DNA of 64,000 nucleotides from Alteromonas mediterranea DE (lineage in GTDB: Bacteria > Pseudomonadota > Gammaproteobacteria > Enterobacterales > Alteromonadaceae). The position numbers and the translations under genes are program-made. Positions 1 to 9,421 of the stretch are shown here, one piece after another; within the stretch, counting starts at the first letter, position 1, and each line of letters starts with the position of its first letter. The DNA lies in contig NC_011138.3 in NCBI RefSeq assembly GCF_000020585.3, positions 1,359,791 to 1,423,790 on the forward strand. Reading direction: 5' to 3'. The notes under the pieces are model-generated. The model made no database searches. It was not told the origin of the DNA and saw only the letters and a program-made list of their open reading frames with translations.

Positions 1-1064
1 CGGGCGAGCCGCCACCTACATTATTGGACTATTTTCCGGCTGATGGTTTGATGTTTATCGACGAGTCTCACGTTACGGTTTCTCAAGTCGGTGCTATGTA
101 TCGAGGTGACCGGTCGAGAAAAGAAACGCTAGTGGAGTTTGGGTTTCGACTGCCGTCTGCCCTAGATAATAGGCCGTTAAAGTTTGAAGAGTTTGAGCAA
201 ATTTGCCCTCAAACGATTTATGTGTCGGCGACACCGGGTGATTACGAACTAAGGAAAACAGAGGGCGAGATTGTCGAGCAGGTCGTACGCCCAACAGGCT
301 TACTCGACCCCATTATTGAAGTTCGCCCCGTTGCTACGCAAGTTGACGATGTACTGTCTGAAATTAAAAAACGTGTTGAGCTAGATGAACGGGTACTCAT
401 CACTACGCTCACTAAGCGCATGGCCGAAGATTTAAGTGAATATTTAAATGAACACGGCGTTAAAGTGCGTTATCTGCACTCGGACATAGATACCGTTGAA
501 CGTATTGAGATCATTCGCGATCTACGCTTAGGTAAATTCGATGTGCTGGTGGGGATTAACCTGTTGCGTGAAGGTTTGGACATGCCCGAGGTATCATTGG
601 TTGCTATTTTAGATGCAGACAAAGAAGGCTTTTTGCGTGCAGAGCGCTCTCTTATTCAAACCATAGGTCGTGCCGCGCGACACATAAACGGTCGTGCCAT
701 ACTGTATGCAGACACGATTACCAAGTCGATGAAAAAAGCGATGGACGAAACCGAACGTCGTCGTGAAAAGCAAATGGCTCACAACGAAGCAAATAACATT
801 ACCCCCATGCGACTTAATAAACCTATTACCGATATCATGGATTTAGGGGAAAGTGCGCATCCTGCATCAGGTAAGGTAAGGCTTAGAAAAGTTGAAGAGA
901 AGAAGAGTAAACAAAAAGCAGCGAGTGCGACTGAGTTGATGGATCAAATTACCGAACTTGAAAAGCAAATGTTCGAATATGCCCGCGAGTTAGAGTTTGA
1001 AAAGGCTGCATCGCTACGCGACGATATTGAAGCACTACGCAAGCAAGTTGTCGCGCTCTCCTAA
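1..1064 (+). CDS. uvrB: Excinuclease ABC subunit B, 3' part (5' end outside window)
   Basis: UvrB is the DNA-loading helicase-like subunit of UvrABC nucleotide excision repair in the cytoplasm. The reading frame is open from base 3, starting in the conserved stretch [15 protein letters not shown], so the gene begins upstream of the window. About 354 of the usual ~670 residues are present. Visible are FIDESHV (the DEAH-like motif), PTGLLDP, the helicase C-terminal block with [18 protein letters not shown] (motif VI), and a C-terminal UVR domain ([19 protein letters not shown]) that contacts UvrC in known UvrB. An in-frame TTG at 24 is internal and not a start. No defect is seen in the visible part. 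An inverted repeat follows the stop codon. Confidence 0.97.
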   Translation, partial: GEPPPTLLDYFPADGLMFIDESHVTVSQVGAMYRGDRSRKETLVEFGFRLPSALDNRPLKFEEFEQICPQTIYVSATPGDYELRKTEGEIVEQVVRPTGLLDPIIEVRPVATQVDDVLSEIKKRVELDERVLITTLTKRMAEDLSEYLNEHGVKVRYLHSDIDTVERIEIIRDLRLGKFDVLVGINLLREGLDMPEVSLVAILDADKEGFLRAERSLIQTIGRAARHINGRAILYADTITKSMKKAMDETERRREKQMAHNEANNITPMRLNKPITDIMDLGESAHPASGKVRLRKVEEKKSKQKAASATELMDQITELEKQMFEYARELEFEKAASLRDDIEALRKQVVALS

Positions 1065-1091
1065 ACGCTTAAAATAATAGTATCGCCCTGT

Positions 1092-1127
1092 ATGTGGGCT
1101 ATCCGTATATAAACGGATAACCCACAT
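1092..1127 (+). terminator. Hairpin after uvrB
   Basis: ATGTGGGcTATCCG (1092-1105) pairs with CGGATAaCCCACAT (1114-1127), with one C-A mismatch and an 8-base loop. The U tract after it is poor, so termination efficiency is uncertain. Confidence 0.5.
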
Positions 1128-1329
1128 CAGCACTACCTTTTACCCTGTATTAAATTCAGTTTTTCCCTAAGGTAAATGCCTAACAAACAAAATATTTTCG
1201 GTAGCATAATAATCAGCTTTTTTAATAAAATTGAGACGAAAAGCCGCAAAATGTCGTTGTAATAACACAATTAGTTTCATATAGTTCTAAATTGAGTATC
1301 GATAACTATACCTATAAACAGGTGCTAAT

Positions 1330-2256
1330 ATGCTTAATCGTCTTCAGGAGTCAGATATAAAGCTACTTCGTGTATTTTACGCTGTAGCGAGCTGCAACGG
1401 ATTTACTGCGGCAGAACCCGTGTTGCGCATGCAACGCCCTAATATCAGTGCAGCGATCAAGAAACTGGAAGAGCGTCTAGATTTGGTGCTATGTCATCGC
1501 GGTCGTGGTGGCTTTCAGATGACAAAAGAAGGTGAAGTCGTTTTTCAGGAAACAAAACGCATCTTCAATGCCTTCGATAACTTTGTATTCAATCTCAAGT
1601 CGCTTCACGATGATTATTCTGGCCATATAACGCTTGTGTTAATGGCAGGTCTTCCGCTATCAATGCACCTTGCTGTAAGTAAAGCAGTGAAAAGCACCAT
1701 GAAGAAGTTTGATGATATTCACGTCAATATCCAAACCCGTCTCTATAATGAAGTTGAACATGTGGCGTTGTCTGGTGAATGTCACCTTGTGGTTTCAACG
1801 TATGACATGGTTAAACCCGAATCAGTGACCTTCCACCCAATAGGTATTGAAACTGAAGGGCGCCTTTACTGTGCACCGACCCATCCACTGGCGAAATATC
1901 GTGATACAGACTTGCCAGAAGGGGTAAAAATAGGCGATTACCCAGCGATTGGTATTGCCGGGCTCTCTTCGGCTAACTATATTGAAGACGAAACTCGATT
2001 ATCGATACAAACATTTTCTGACTCTTTCGATGCGGCCATGTCCGCAATCATGACAGGGGAATATATCGGGTTGTTACCTGATTATATGGCAAAAGAGCAG
2101 GGCGCTGCGTTAGGACTAGTGCCTATTGCTAAAGGAAGTTTGTTTAATTTCAGCCACGAATTGTTTGTAATGAATGGCAAAAACACGCGATTAAACCCAG
2201 TGCTTCGCCACTGCATTAAAGAGTTAAGTTACTTTATCTCTGAGAGCCAAAAGTAA
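1330..2256 (+). CDS. LysR-type transcriptional regulator
   Basis: A 308-residue protein of typical LysR length. Residues about 8-65 form the winged helix-turn-helix (LLRVFYAVASCNGFTAAE, then MQRPNISAAIKKLEERLDLVLCHR), and the remainder matches the periplasmic-binding-like effector domain of the family. These proteins usually bind a promoter and respond to a small metabolite. The target cannot be read from context: the gene stands alone, with uvrB upstream in the same direction behind a hairpin and queC convergent downstream. The recognition region has some unusual residues (AAEPVLRMQRPN), but the fold signature is clear. The ATG at 1330 has a weak GGTG-type ribosome site a few bases upstream. 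Confidence 0.9.
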   Translation: MLNRLQESDIKLLRVFYAVASCNGFTAAEPVLRMQRPNISAAIKKLEERLDLVLCHRGRGGFQMTKEGEVVFQETKRIFNAFDNFVFNLKSLHDDYSGHITLVLMAGLPLSMHLAVSKAVKSTMKKFDDIHVNIQTRLYNEVEHVALSGECHLVVSTYDMVKPESVTFHPIGIETEGRLYCAPTHPLAKYRDTDLPEGVKIGDYPAIGIAGLSSANYIEDETRLSIQTFSDSFDAAMSAIMTGEYIGLLPDYMAKEQGAALGLVPIAKGSLFNFSHELFVMNGKNTRLNPVLRHCIKELSYFISESQK

Positions 2257-2295
2257 ATTTCAGCTTGCCTATCTAGAGGTAAGGTTGTGGGTGAT

Positions 2296-2357
2296 AACAC
2301 CTCTCATTCGACGCTTTGCTCACGTGGGTGAGTGCGCTAGCAATAAGAGGTGTTTTT
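2296..2357. terminator. Terminator between LysR gene and queC (convergent)
   Basis: AACACCTCT (2296-2304) pairs with AGAGGTGTT (2346-2354), enclosing an inner CTCACGTGGGTGAG hairpin. A run of T follows on the plus strand. It could serve both converging genes, but the minus-strand U tract is weak. Confidence 0.6.
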
Positions 2358-2376
2358 TGTTCTAAGTGACTGCTAG

Positions 2377-3033
2377 TTATTCGTATTCAAGCGGGTCGGT
2401 TGCACCGTTATCTTTAAAGGCTTCTAAGCGCTCTTCACAGGCACCACACTTCCCACAGGCTTTTTCTCTGCCGTTGTAGCACGTCCACGTTTGCCCGTAA
2501 TCAAGTCCCATTGACAACCCGTCAGTCAAGATGGCGGTTTTACTGTCTTTGATATAGGGGGTCATAATAGTCACTGGGGTATAGTTCGCAATGCCGCATA
2601 CGTCATTCATTTTGTGCACGAACTCGGGGCGACAGTCAGGGTAAATAGCATGATCGCCAGAGTGGGCGCCGTAATAGACCTCGTTGGCATCAAGACTGAC
2701 GGCGTAACCAACAGCAAGAGAAAGCAATATCATATTGCGATTAGGGACAACTGTTTGCTTCATGCTTGGTTCTTCGTAATGCCCTTCGGGCACGTCGATG
2801 TCTGACGTTAGCGCAGAGCCACCAATCAAGGTGTTGATTGCACTTATATCCACAATTTTATGGGGTACACCGAGAGACGTACACACAGCGGCCGCGTAAT
2901 CGAGCTCTTTTTTATGGCGCTGGCCATAATCAAAACTAAGGGCGTGAACTTTTTTTCCGGCTCTTAATGCTTTGTGCAATACTGTGAAGGAGTCCATGCC
3001 TCCTGAATAGATAACAACAACGTTTTCTGACAT
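2377..3033 (-). CDS. queC: 7-cyano-7-deazaguanine synthase QueC
   Basis: QueC converts 7-carboxy-7-deazaguanine to preQ0 with ATP and ammonia, a step towards the tRNA base queuosine. The 218-residue protein starts [15 protein letters not shown], which holds the PP-loop SGGMDS. It ends with the zinc-binding cysteines of the family ([18 protein letters not shown], four Cys). Length and both key motifs are normal. It is divergent from queE, which makes its substrate, with only 85 bases between the two starts, so both promoters must lie in that gap. No preQ1 riboswitch was recognised there. Cytoplasmic. Confidence 0.97.
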   Translation of the reverse strand: MSENVVVIYSGGMDSFTVLHKALRAGKKVHALSFDYGQRHKKELDYAAAVCTSLGVPHKIVDISAINTLIGGSALTSDIDVPEGHYEEPSMKQTVVPNRNMILLSLAVGYAVSLDANEVYYGAHSGDHAIYPDCRPEFVHKMNDVCGIANYTPVTIMTPYIKDSKTAILTDGLSMGLDYGQTWTCYNGREKACGKCGACEERLEAFKDNGATDPLEYE

Positions 3034-3118
3034 AGTTTTCGAAGATTTAAGAAATTATGCCCGAATTTTATGTGATCCTTGGTAAAATCCCAACATACAA
3101 TCGTTAAAGGGTGTCAAA

Positions 3119-3802
3119 TTGTCTGTAATGTCCACATTAAACATCAATGAGATGTTTGAAACTATCCAAGGAGAGGGTGCTCACACAGGTGTTCCTTCTA
3201 TTTTTGTTCGCTTACAAGGTTGCCCCGTAGGTTGCCCCTGGTGTGATACAAAACACACGTGGGAAATAAAGCCGGATTTAAGCGTTACGCCAGAAGCGGT
3301 AATTACCAAAGGGCAAGAATCGGAAACCTATTTCATTTCTAATGAAAGTGATTTGCTGACACAGTTCGGCCATGAAGGGTATGTTGCTAAGCATGTGGTT
3401 ATCACCGGCGGTGAACCTTGTATGTACGACTTGCGTCCACTGACTACCCTATTGCACGATAAGGGCTATACCACGCAAATAGAAACCAGCGGGACCTTTG
3501 AGATACTTTGCGACGAGCGTACTTATGTCACAGTTTCGCCAAAAATTAATATGAAAGGGGGCTATGATGTATTGATTAGCGCCCTTGAGAGAGCGAATGA
3601 AATTAAGCACCCCATTGCCATGCAAAAGCATATCGACGAGCTTGATGCACTGTTGGCTAATGTGTCTTCATTAAAAGGGAAACAGGTCTGTTTACAACCT
3701 ATTAGCCAACAAAAGCGGGCAACAGAGCTAGCCGTTCGTACTTGTATTGAGCGTAACTGGCGGCTATCTTTACAAACACACAAATACATCGGTATTGAAT
3801 AA
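3119..3802 (+). CDS. queE: 7-carboxy-7-deazaguanine synthase QueE
   Basis: QueE is a radical SAM enzyme that contracts 6-carboxytetrahydropterin to 7-carboxy-7-deazaguanine. The 227-residue sequence has FETIQGEG, the iron-sulfur cysteines in GCPVGCPWCDTKHTW (the enterobacterial-type CxxxCxxC spacing), and VITGGEP for SAM binding. The start is ambiguous. TTG at 3119 has AAAGGG (3106-3111) 7 bases upstream, a good spacing. ATG at 3128 begins MSTLNINEMFETIQGEG but is 16 bases from that site. I prefer TTG on ribosome-site spacing. The stop codon directly abuts the next gene's ATG, so the two are probably co-transcribed. Confidence 0.96.
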   Translation: MSVMSTLNINEMFETIQGEGAHTGVPSIFVRLQGCPVGCPWCDTKHTWEIKPDLSVTPEAVITKGQESETYFISNESDLLTQFGHEGYVAKHVVITGGEPCMYDLRPLTTLLHDKGYTTQIETSGTFEILCDERTYVTVSPKINMKGGYDVLISALERANEIKHPIAMQKHIDELDALLANVSSLKGKQVCLQPISQQKRATELAVRTCIERNWRLSLQTHKYIGIE

Positions 3803-4723
3803 ATGTTTCTTAGAAAACCTAACGCAAGGCGCAGCTTCAACGTGTTTAAGCAGGCAACTACCGTTGCATTTGCGTTATGTTCTTTGTTGATGGTGTCATC
3901 TGCACAGGGAGCCTTGTGGACTATTACTTATCCGCGGCCTATCGACGATTCAGATGCGCGCGCCCAATACCCTATAGCGGTACTGAAACTCGCACTTGAT
4001 AAAACCGGAGTGAACTACGAACTTCGCCCGTCAGATCGTATATTACTTACGGGTAAAGCTATGCGTCAACTTCGCGAGAATAGAGAAGTAAACGTTGTTT
4101 GGAGCATGACTGACAGCCAACGTGAAAAAGAACTTACGCCAATTAGAATACCTATTGCCAAAGGCCTTATCGGCTTGCGTGTTTTCGTTATAAACGAAAA
4201 CAAGAAGCCAAAATTTACAGATGTGTTGTCCCTTGCGGATATGCGTAAGTTGACTCCTATTCAAGGTGAAGAATGGCCCGACACGAAAATTCTGCAAGCG
4301 AATGGTTTTAATGTATTCACGGTTCCTGAATTTCGTGAGGCCTACGACATGATAAAGCAGGGCAAAGGAGACTTTTTTCCACGTTCCGTAATGGAAGTGA
4401 CTGCTGAACTCGATGCTGAAGGGCGAGGTCGAAGTAACCTTCATCTTGAGCCCACCATGGCGTTGTATTATCCCACTGCGATGTACTACTTTGTTAGTTC
4501 GAGTAATAAAACTTTGGCTAATTTGATAGAAACAGGGCTGAATAGAGCGATAGACGACGGGTCTTTTGACGAGCTATTCAATTCAACCTACTCGTCAATT
4601 CTAGCGTCGTTAAATGTGAAGGACAGAAAAATCTTCACTTTAGAAAACCCTTTACTGCCACTGGAAACGCCGCTGACAAACTCGTCACTGTGGTATAGAC
4701 CGAATCAGGTAAAAAACCAATAG
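3803..4723 (+). CDS. Periplasmic solute-binding-like protein
   Basis: A 306-residue secreted protein. The N-terminus is basic, followed by a hydrophobic segment and an AQGA-like signal peptidase site near residue 36. The body looks like a type 2 periplasmic binding fold (bacterial SBP family 3), with alternating blocks such as GLIGLRVFVIN and a repeated two-lobe layout, but I do not recognise a ligand. There is no adjacent ABC permease or ATPase, so a transport role is not supported by context; it may be a sensor-like or orphan binding protein. Its ATG follows the queE stop with no gap, and a strong terminator ends the unit. Confidence 0.75.
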   Translation: MFLRKPNARRSFNVFKQATTVAFALCSLLMVSSAQGALWTITYPRPIDDSDARAQYPIAVLKLALDKTGVNYELRPSDRILLTGKAMRQLRENREVNVVWSMTDSQREKELTPIRIPIAKGLIGLRVFVINENKKPKFTDVLSLADMRKLTPIQGEEWPDTKILQANGFNVFTVPEFREAYDMIKQGKGDFFPRSVMEVTAELDAEGRGRSNLHLEPTMALYYPTAMYYFVSSSNKTLANLIETGLNRAIDDGSFDELFNSTYSSILASLNVKDRKIFTLENPLLPLETPLTNSSLWYRPNQVKNQ

Positions 4724-4725
4724 AG

Positions 4726-4754
4726 AAAAAACGCGGCAACTGCCGCGTTTTTTT
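4726..4754. terminator. Bidirectional terminator (binding-protein gene / asnB)
   Basis: ACGCGGCA (4731-4738) pairs with TGCCGCGT (4741-4748), flanked by A and T runs. This is the classic form and works for both converging genes. Confidence 0.88.
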
Positions 4755-4780
4755 ATGAAGATGTTTACCGCTTAGGAGCG

Positions 4781-6451
4781 TTATGATTCGCCCGCGTGAA
4801 CGTCTTTCATTGAGCGACCAGAAGGGTCTGCATTGTTCTTAAAGCTTTCGTCCCACTCAAGGGCTTCTGCGGTACTACACGCAATAGATTTACCGCCAGG
4901 CACACAACGCGCTGCGCTTTCTTGAGGAAAGTACCCTTCGAAGATAGTGCGGTAGTAGTAACCTTCCTTCGTGTCTGGCGTATTAACAGGGAACCTGAAT
5001 TCGGCCGTTGCTAGCTGTTGGTCTGTTACTTCGTTTTCCACGAAATCGCGAATTGAGTCAATCCACGAGTAACCTACACCGTCACCAAACTGTTCTTTTT
5101 GACGCCACAATACTTCCGCCGGAAGTGTCTCGCCGTTATCAAATGCTTTACGCAAGATCCACTTCTCCATTTTGCCGTCAAGACACATCTTGTCTTGTGG
5201 GTTTAGGCGCATGGCGACGTCAATGAAGTTCTTATCTAAGAAAGGAACGCGCGCTTCTACACCCCAGGCTGAGGTCGCTTTGTTAGCACGAGCACAGTCG
5301 AACATGTGGAGGCGATCTAGCTTACGTACGGTTTCTTCGTGGAACTCTTTTGCGTTCGGTGCTTTGTGGAAATACAGGTAGCCGCCAAAGATTTCATCTG
5401 AGCCTTCCCCAGATAGTACCATTTTGATACCCATCGCTTTAATCTTACGGGTCATTAGATACATAGGAGTAGCTGCACGAATCGTTGTCGTATCGTAGGT
5501 TTCTAGATGGAAGATAACATCGCGGATGGCATCTAAACCTTCTTGAATGGTGAAATGGATTTCATGGTGAACAGTACCAATCATATCCGCCACTTTCTTC
5601 GCCGCTTTTAAATCTGGCGCACCTTCAAGACCCACCGCAAAGCTGTGTAAACGAGGCCACCACGCATCGGTTTTGTCTTCATCTTCTACACGCTTTGCTA
5701 CGTACTGTGCAGCAACAGCGGATACCAGAGATGAATCTAAGCCGCCAGATAATAGTACAGCGTACGGCACGTCAGACATCATGTGAGACTTCACCGCTTT
5801 TTCAAACGCTACACGTAGTTCGTCTAAATCGCTGGTGTTGTCTTTTACGTTGTCGTATTCCATCCAGTCGCGCTTGTAATACTTAGTGATTTTACCTTCT
5901 TTGCTCCACAGATAGTGGCCAGGAGGGAATTCGCTAATCGTTTTACACACGCCTGCTAGCGCCTTCATTTCAGATGATACGTAGAAGTTGCCGTGCTCGT
6001 CGTAACCGGTATAGAGCGGAATAATTCCGATATGGTCGCGGGCAATCAGGTAGGCATCTTGCTCTTCGTCGTAAAGAATGAAGGCGAACATACCTTCTAG
6101 TTCGTCAATGAAATCCACGCCTTTTTGCTGGAAAAGAGGAAGAATAACTTCACAATCTGAACGGGTTTTAAACGGATAAGGCTCATCTAAGTCAGCAGCA
6201 AGTTGCTTGTGGTTATAAATCTCGCCGTTAACCGCAAGGATTTGCTTATCGTTTTGGCTGATAAGAGGCTGCGCACCTGTGTCTACGTCGACAATCGCCA
6301 ATCTTTCGTGACAAAGAATGGTATTGTCATTATTCCAGATACCCGACCAGTCAGGGCCACGGTGGCGCAAAAGTTTAGATAAATCGAGGGCTTGGGTTCT
6401 GAGTTCAGACACATCGGTTTTGATATCAAGGATACCGAAAATACCACACAT
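4781..6451 (-). CDS. asnB: Asparagine synthase B (glutamine-hydrolysing)
   Basis: AsnB makes asparagine from aspartate, ATP and glutamine. The 556-residue length is close to E. coli AsnB (554). It begins MCGIFGILD, so Cys2 becomes the N-terminal nucleophile of the class II glutaminase domain (residues about 2-190). The synthase domain carries the ATP-binding PP-loop LLSGGLDSS near residue 235 and GEGSDEIFGGY near residue 350. All key residues are present. It is transcribed alone, convergent with the binding-protein gene and divergent from the RMD1 gene. Cytoplasmic. Confidence 0.97.
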   Translation of the reverse strand: MCGIFGILDIKTDVSELRTQALDLSKLLRHRGPDWSGIWNNDNTILCHERLAIVDVDTGAQPLISQNDKQILAVNGEIYNHKQLAADLDEPYPFKTRSDCEVILPLFQQKGVDFIDELEGMFAFILYDEEQDAYLIARDHIGIIPLYTGYDEHGNFYVSSEMKALAGVCKTISEFPPGHYLWSKEGKITKYYKRDWMEYDNVKDNTSDLDELRVAFEKAVKSHMMSDVPYAVLLSGGLDSSLVSAVAAQYVAKRVEDEDKTDAWWPRLHSFAVGLEGAPDLKAAKKVADMIGTVHHEIHFTIQEGLDAIRDVIFHLETYDTTTIRAATPMYLMTRKIKAMGIKMVLSGEGSDEIFGGYLYFHKAPNAKEFHEETVRKLDRLHMFDCARANKATSAWGVEARVPFLDKNFIDVAMRLNPQDKMCLDGKMEKWILRKAFDNGETLPAEVLWRQKEQFGDGVGYSWIDSIRDFVENEVTDQQLATAEFRFPVNTPDTKEGYYYRTIFEGYFPQESAARCVPGGKSIACSTAEALEWDESFKNNADPSGRSMKDVHAGES

Positions 6452-6800
6452 ATAACGGATTCTCTCTGTTCACTTGTTGAAAAAAATAATTGAAGTTTTT
6501 TCTGTCGGTACTCGCGTACGAGTGAGCGAAGGATTGTTTTTATTCTTTTTTCGCGTGCCTTGAATGTGCCAGTCTGACAGGAAATTGCAAGTACAATATG
6601 ATGAGAAAATGGAAATTCTTATTCCTTTTATCTCAAAACCGACTTTTATTAACATTTTTATCCTAATACAGCGGAAAAATGTAAAAGAGATAGATTAAAT
6701 AATTGTGTCGTCACCAGTATTTTTTTAACGAATGAAAACCCTATTCCCCTGCGAGTTTTGAGCGCATAATTCTGCCGTTTTTAATCTCATTGGTTTGGGT
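6452..6800. other. AT-rich divergent gap, asnB / RMD1-family gene
   Basis: This gap of about 350 bases holds the upstream regions of two divergent genes. A small hairpin, ACTCG-CGTA-CGAGT (6510-6523), lies about 60 bases before the asnB start and would be in its leader if transcription begins further out. A 61-codon open frame (6470-6655, minus) has no recognisable features and was not called. No clear sigma-70 promoter, RNA gene or repeat was identified. Confidence 0.5.
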
Positions 6801-7583
6801 ATGCACATTTCTAACGACCGAGTGTCGGCTTTTATTATTCCTGACTTCGATATGCCTGCAGAGCAATTTGCATCATTGGGCTCGCAATATCGAGATGCGG
6901 TTCAAATTGATGTATTTGGTGGGGAGGCGTGGCTTTTTGACTATGGGGTGATTGTGTTTTGGGGCGTAGATGAAGATGAAAAGCTCGCGCTTCTGCACAG
7001 ACTTAAACTGAATGATGCAGTGCTAGGTGGCGAGCATCAAGAGCACCTAAGATTTGCCATTGAAGGTGATACGCTAAAGCTACAGCGGGATACGATTGTA
7101 TTACCCAGTAACGACGATTTGCTCAGGCTTTCTATCAGTCATGCGCTGGCCCAGTCTGTAAAGCTCGATGAATATGAAGAAAAGGCGCAAGAAACTATTG
7201 CGTCCTATGCGCATTTACCTAAAGCCTTAGCTGAAACGGGTAAAATAAAGTTAAGTAGAAGGGCATTAGCGAAAATTCGTGGTCACTTGTTTAGTACCAA
7301 AAGTGATATCTTTTTACACTACGGCTTGTTAGATACCCCTGAGTTTTTCTGGGAGTACCCAGATTACGAGTTCGCCTATACAATGACATCCCGTTATCTG
7401 GATATCCGGCCTCGTGTAGAATTGTTATCTAATAAGTTAGACGTTATTCACGAATTATTTGAAATGCTAGCCGATGACTTGAATCACAAACACTCATCAT
7501 TCTTAGAGTGGATAATTATAATTTTGATCGCGTTTGAAATTGCCACGTTTGGTGCTGAGGAGCTTAAAGCCATACTGATGTGA
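6801..7583 (+). CDS. RMD1/YagE family (DUF155) protein
   Basis: A protein of about 260 residues resembling the RMD1/DUF155 family, found in bacteria and in yeast mitochondria; its biochemical role is not settled. The N-terminal block QIDVFGGEAWLFDYGVIVFWGV and the C-terminal DIRPRVELLSNKLDVIHELFEML are typical, ending in a predicted membrane anchor (WIIIILIAFEIATFGA). ATG 6801 was chosen over TTG 6795 by codon preference; neither has a strong ribosome site. It is a single-gene unit between the asnB promoter region and a GC-rich hairpin. Confidence 0.85.
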   Translation: MHISNDRVSAFIIPDFDMPAEQFASLGSQYRDAVQIDVFGGEAWLFDYGVIVFWGVDEDEKLALLHRLKLNDAVLGGEHQEHLRFAIEGDTLKLQRDTIVLPSNDDLLRLSISHALAQSVKLDEYEEKAQETIASYAHLPKALAETGKIKLSRRALAKIRGHLFSTKSDIFLHYGLLDTPEFFWEYPDYEFAYTMTSRYLDIRPRVELLSNKLDVIHELFEMLADDLNHKHSSFLEWIIIILIAFEIATFGAEELKAILM

Positions 7584-7615
7584 TATCAGGGCAGGATAAA
7601 GCCGAACGAATGAAA

Positions 7616-7635
7616 AGGGCCTCATCTGAGGCCCT
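7616..7635. terminator. GC-rich hairpin between RMD1-family and M28 genes
   Basis: AGGGCCTC (7616-7623) pairs with GAGGCCCT (7628-7635) across a 4-base loop. The U tract is short in both directions. It lies between converging genes. Confidence 0.55.
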
Positions 7636-7683
7636 ATTTAGCGAGCGTTAGGCATTGATAAACCTTCCGCTCTAATCAAAGGT

Positions 7684-9351
7684 TTAGTTTTGACGCTGAA
7701 ACTCGCTCGCTTCGTTCCACTTTGGCCATGCGTCTGCATTCGCTACATTAACACCTACGTCAAACAACATCTGTGTATCTTGAACGATACCGCTTAAATC
7801 CCAGTCATCGCGATATTGGTCACATACCTGATGATAGCAACCGGTAACGATAACGTTCATGCGCTTTCTGTATTTGGCGGTTTCTTCATCGGCCGGCTCA
7901 TTGCCGCCTTCTGCGTAAAGTGCGGGTACACCCTGCTTGGCAAAGCTAAAGTGATCAGAGCGATAGTAATAACCCGCTTCAGGTCGGTCTTCTTGCGTTA
8001 ACGTGCGGCCTTGTTTCACAGCTGCGTCTTGAAGGTAGTCTTCCATTTCAGATTTACCCATACCCACAACCGCGACGTTTTTAGTCTTACCGAGTACATT
8101 CATGGCATCCATATTGATGTTTGCTACGGTATTTTCAATCGGAATGACAGGGTTACTTGCGTAGAACTTACTGCCCAACAGGCCTTGCTCTTCTGCTGTT
8201 ACTACCAAAAATGAAACAGAGCGCTTTGGCGCTGGTGAAAGTGCTGAGTAAGCCTTAGCCATAGCTAGCATAGCGGCAGTACCGGTGGCATTATCGTGCG
8301 CGCCGTTATAAATCTGATCGCCTTCCTTGCTTTCATCTTTACCTAAGTGATCCCAGTGCGCGGTATAAATGATGTGCTCATCAGGAAATTCAGCGCCGGG
8401 TAGGGTAGCAATAACGTTATTACTTTCCGATTTTTTGAAGGTGTTTTTTACCGTTACCGATGCTTTGAGGTCCATCGCTTTGTTGTAAGGCCCTTTCATC
8501 GCGTTGGCTTTTTCGGTATCGAAATCAAGGCCTGCATCTGCGAACACTTTTTTCGCCGCATCTAGCGTCAGCCAGCCTTCAACGGCAACGCGGCTTGCAC
8601 CTTTATCAGCACTGACTAAGCCATATTGTGGGCCGCTCCAGCTGTTCGCGACGACCGACCAGCCGTAAGAGGCCGGTGCCGTTTCATGAACAATAATGGC
8701 GCCAGCCGCACCTTGACGGCTTGCTTCCTCATACTTGTAGCTCCAGCGACCGTAATAGGTCATGGTGGTGCCTTGGAATTTGCCGCTGTCCGGATTTTCA
8801 AAGCCTGGGTCATTAATTAGCATAACCACAGTTTTGCCTTTAACGTCTAACCCTTCGTAGTCGTTCCAGTCGTACTCTGGCGCATTAACGCCATAGCCTA
8901 CAAAAACGAGCTCGGACTCTTCTAGCGACACAGCCGCTTGCTCACGCTTAGACGAGGCAACCATGTCCTCTTTATAGACAAAGTTATTGTCGCCAATCGT
9001 CATGGTCATGTCTGAAGAGGCGGTAATTTCCATTAGTGCCACTTTTTGTAAAAAGCTGTCTCCGTTGCCTGGTTTAAGCCCGGCTTTAGTAAACTCACTG
9101 ACTAAATAGTCGATGGTTTTCTCTTCGCCTTCGGTGGTGGGTAAGCGGCCTTCGAATTCATCTGAAGAAAGTATTTTTAGCGGTTCGCGTATATCGCTAT
9201 CTGAAATGCTGTTATAAACACTGTCGAAGTTAGAGGCTGCTGATAGCGCTTTTTCAGCCGTTGGGTTTTGTGACGCGCTGTCGTTTGAAGGAGTGCATGC
9301 ACTTACACCTAAAAGGGTAGGTACAAGCAATGGCAAAAACATTTTTTTCAT
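7684..9351 (-). CDS. M28 family metallopeptidase lipoprotein
   Basis: A 555-residue lipoprotein: the signal peptide ends in VSAC near residue 19. It reads as a co-catalytic zinc exopeptidase of family M28 with an inserted PA domain (roughly residues 130-290). Expected zinc and catalytic positions are visible: HWDHLG (His, Asp), GAHDNATG (Asp), TAEEQGLLGS (Glu pair), NMDAMN (Asp) and SDHFSF (His). Family members release N-terminal amino acids, here presumably in the periplasm or at the outer membrane. The substrate is not deducible. The start is divergent from the DUF3025 gene, with only 70 bases between starts. Confidence 0.92.
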   Translation of the reverse strand: MKKMFLPLLVPTLLGVSACTPSNDSASQNPTAEKALSAASNFDSVYNSISDSDIREPLKILSSDEFEGRLPTTEGEEKTIDYLVSEFTKAGLKPGNGDSFLQKVALMEITASSDMTMTIGDNNFVYKEDMVASSKREQAAVSLEESELVFVGYGVNAPEYDWNDYEGLDVKGKTVVMLINDPGFENPDSGKFQGTTMTYYGRWSYKYEEASRQGAAGAIIVHETAPASYGWSVVANSWSGPQYGLVSADKGASRVAVEGWLTLDAAKKVFADAGLDFDTEKANAMKGPYNKAMDLKASVTVKNTFKKSESNNVIATLPGAEFPDEHIIYTAHWDHLGKDESKEGDQIYNGAHDNATGTAAMLAMAKAYSALSPAPKRSVSFLVVTAEEQGLLGSKFYASNPVIPIENTVANINMDAMNVLGKTKNVAVVGMGKSEMEDYLQDAAVKQGRTLTQEDRPEAGYYYRSDHFSFAKQGVPALYAEGGNEPADEETAKYRKRMNVIVTGCYHQVCDQYRDDWDLSGIVQDTQMLFDVGVNVANADAWPKWNEASEFQRQN

Positions 9352-9421
9352 TGTTAGTCTCTGTTTGCTCTACAATACCGTCCCAGTATAGAGAAAACCC
9401 CAAAGCGAACCAATAGTTGAT

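Noticed and set aside
3034..3118. Possible preQ1 riboswitch between queC and queE
   Set aside because: Only 85 bases separate the two starts, and no stem with the expected C-rich loop and A-rich tail was seen.
6470..6655. 61-codon minus-strand frame upstream of asnB
   Set aside because: It falls in the AT-rich leader of asnB, lacks a ribosome site and has a composition typical of random AT-rich sequence.
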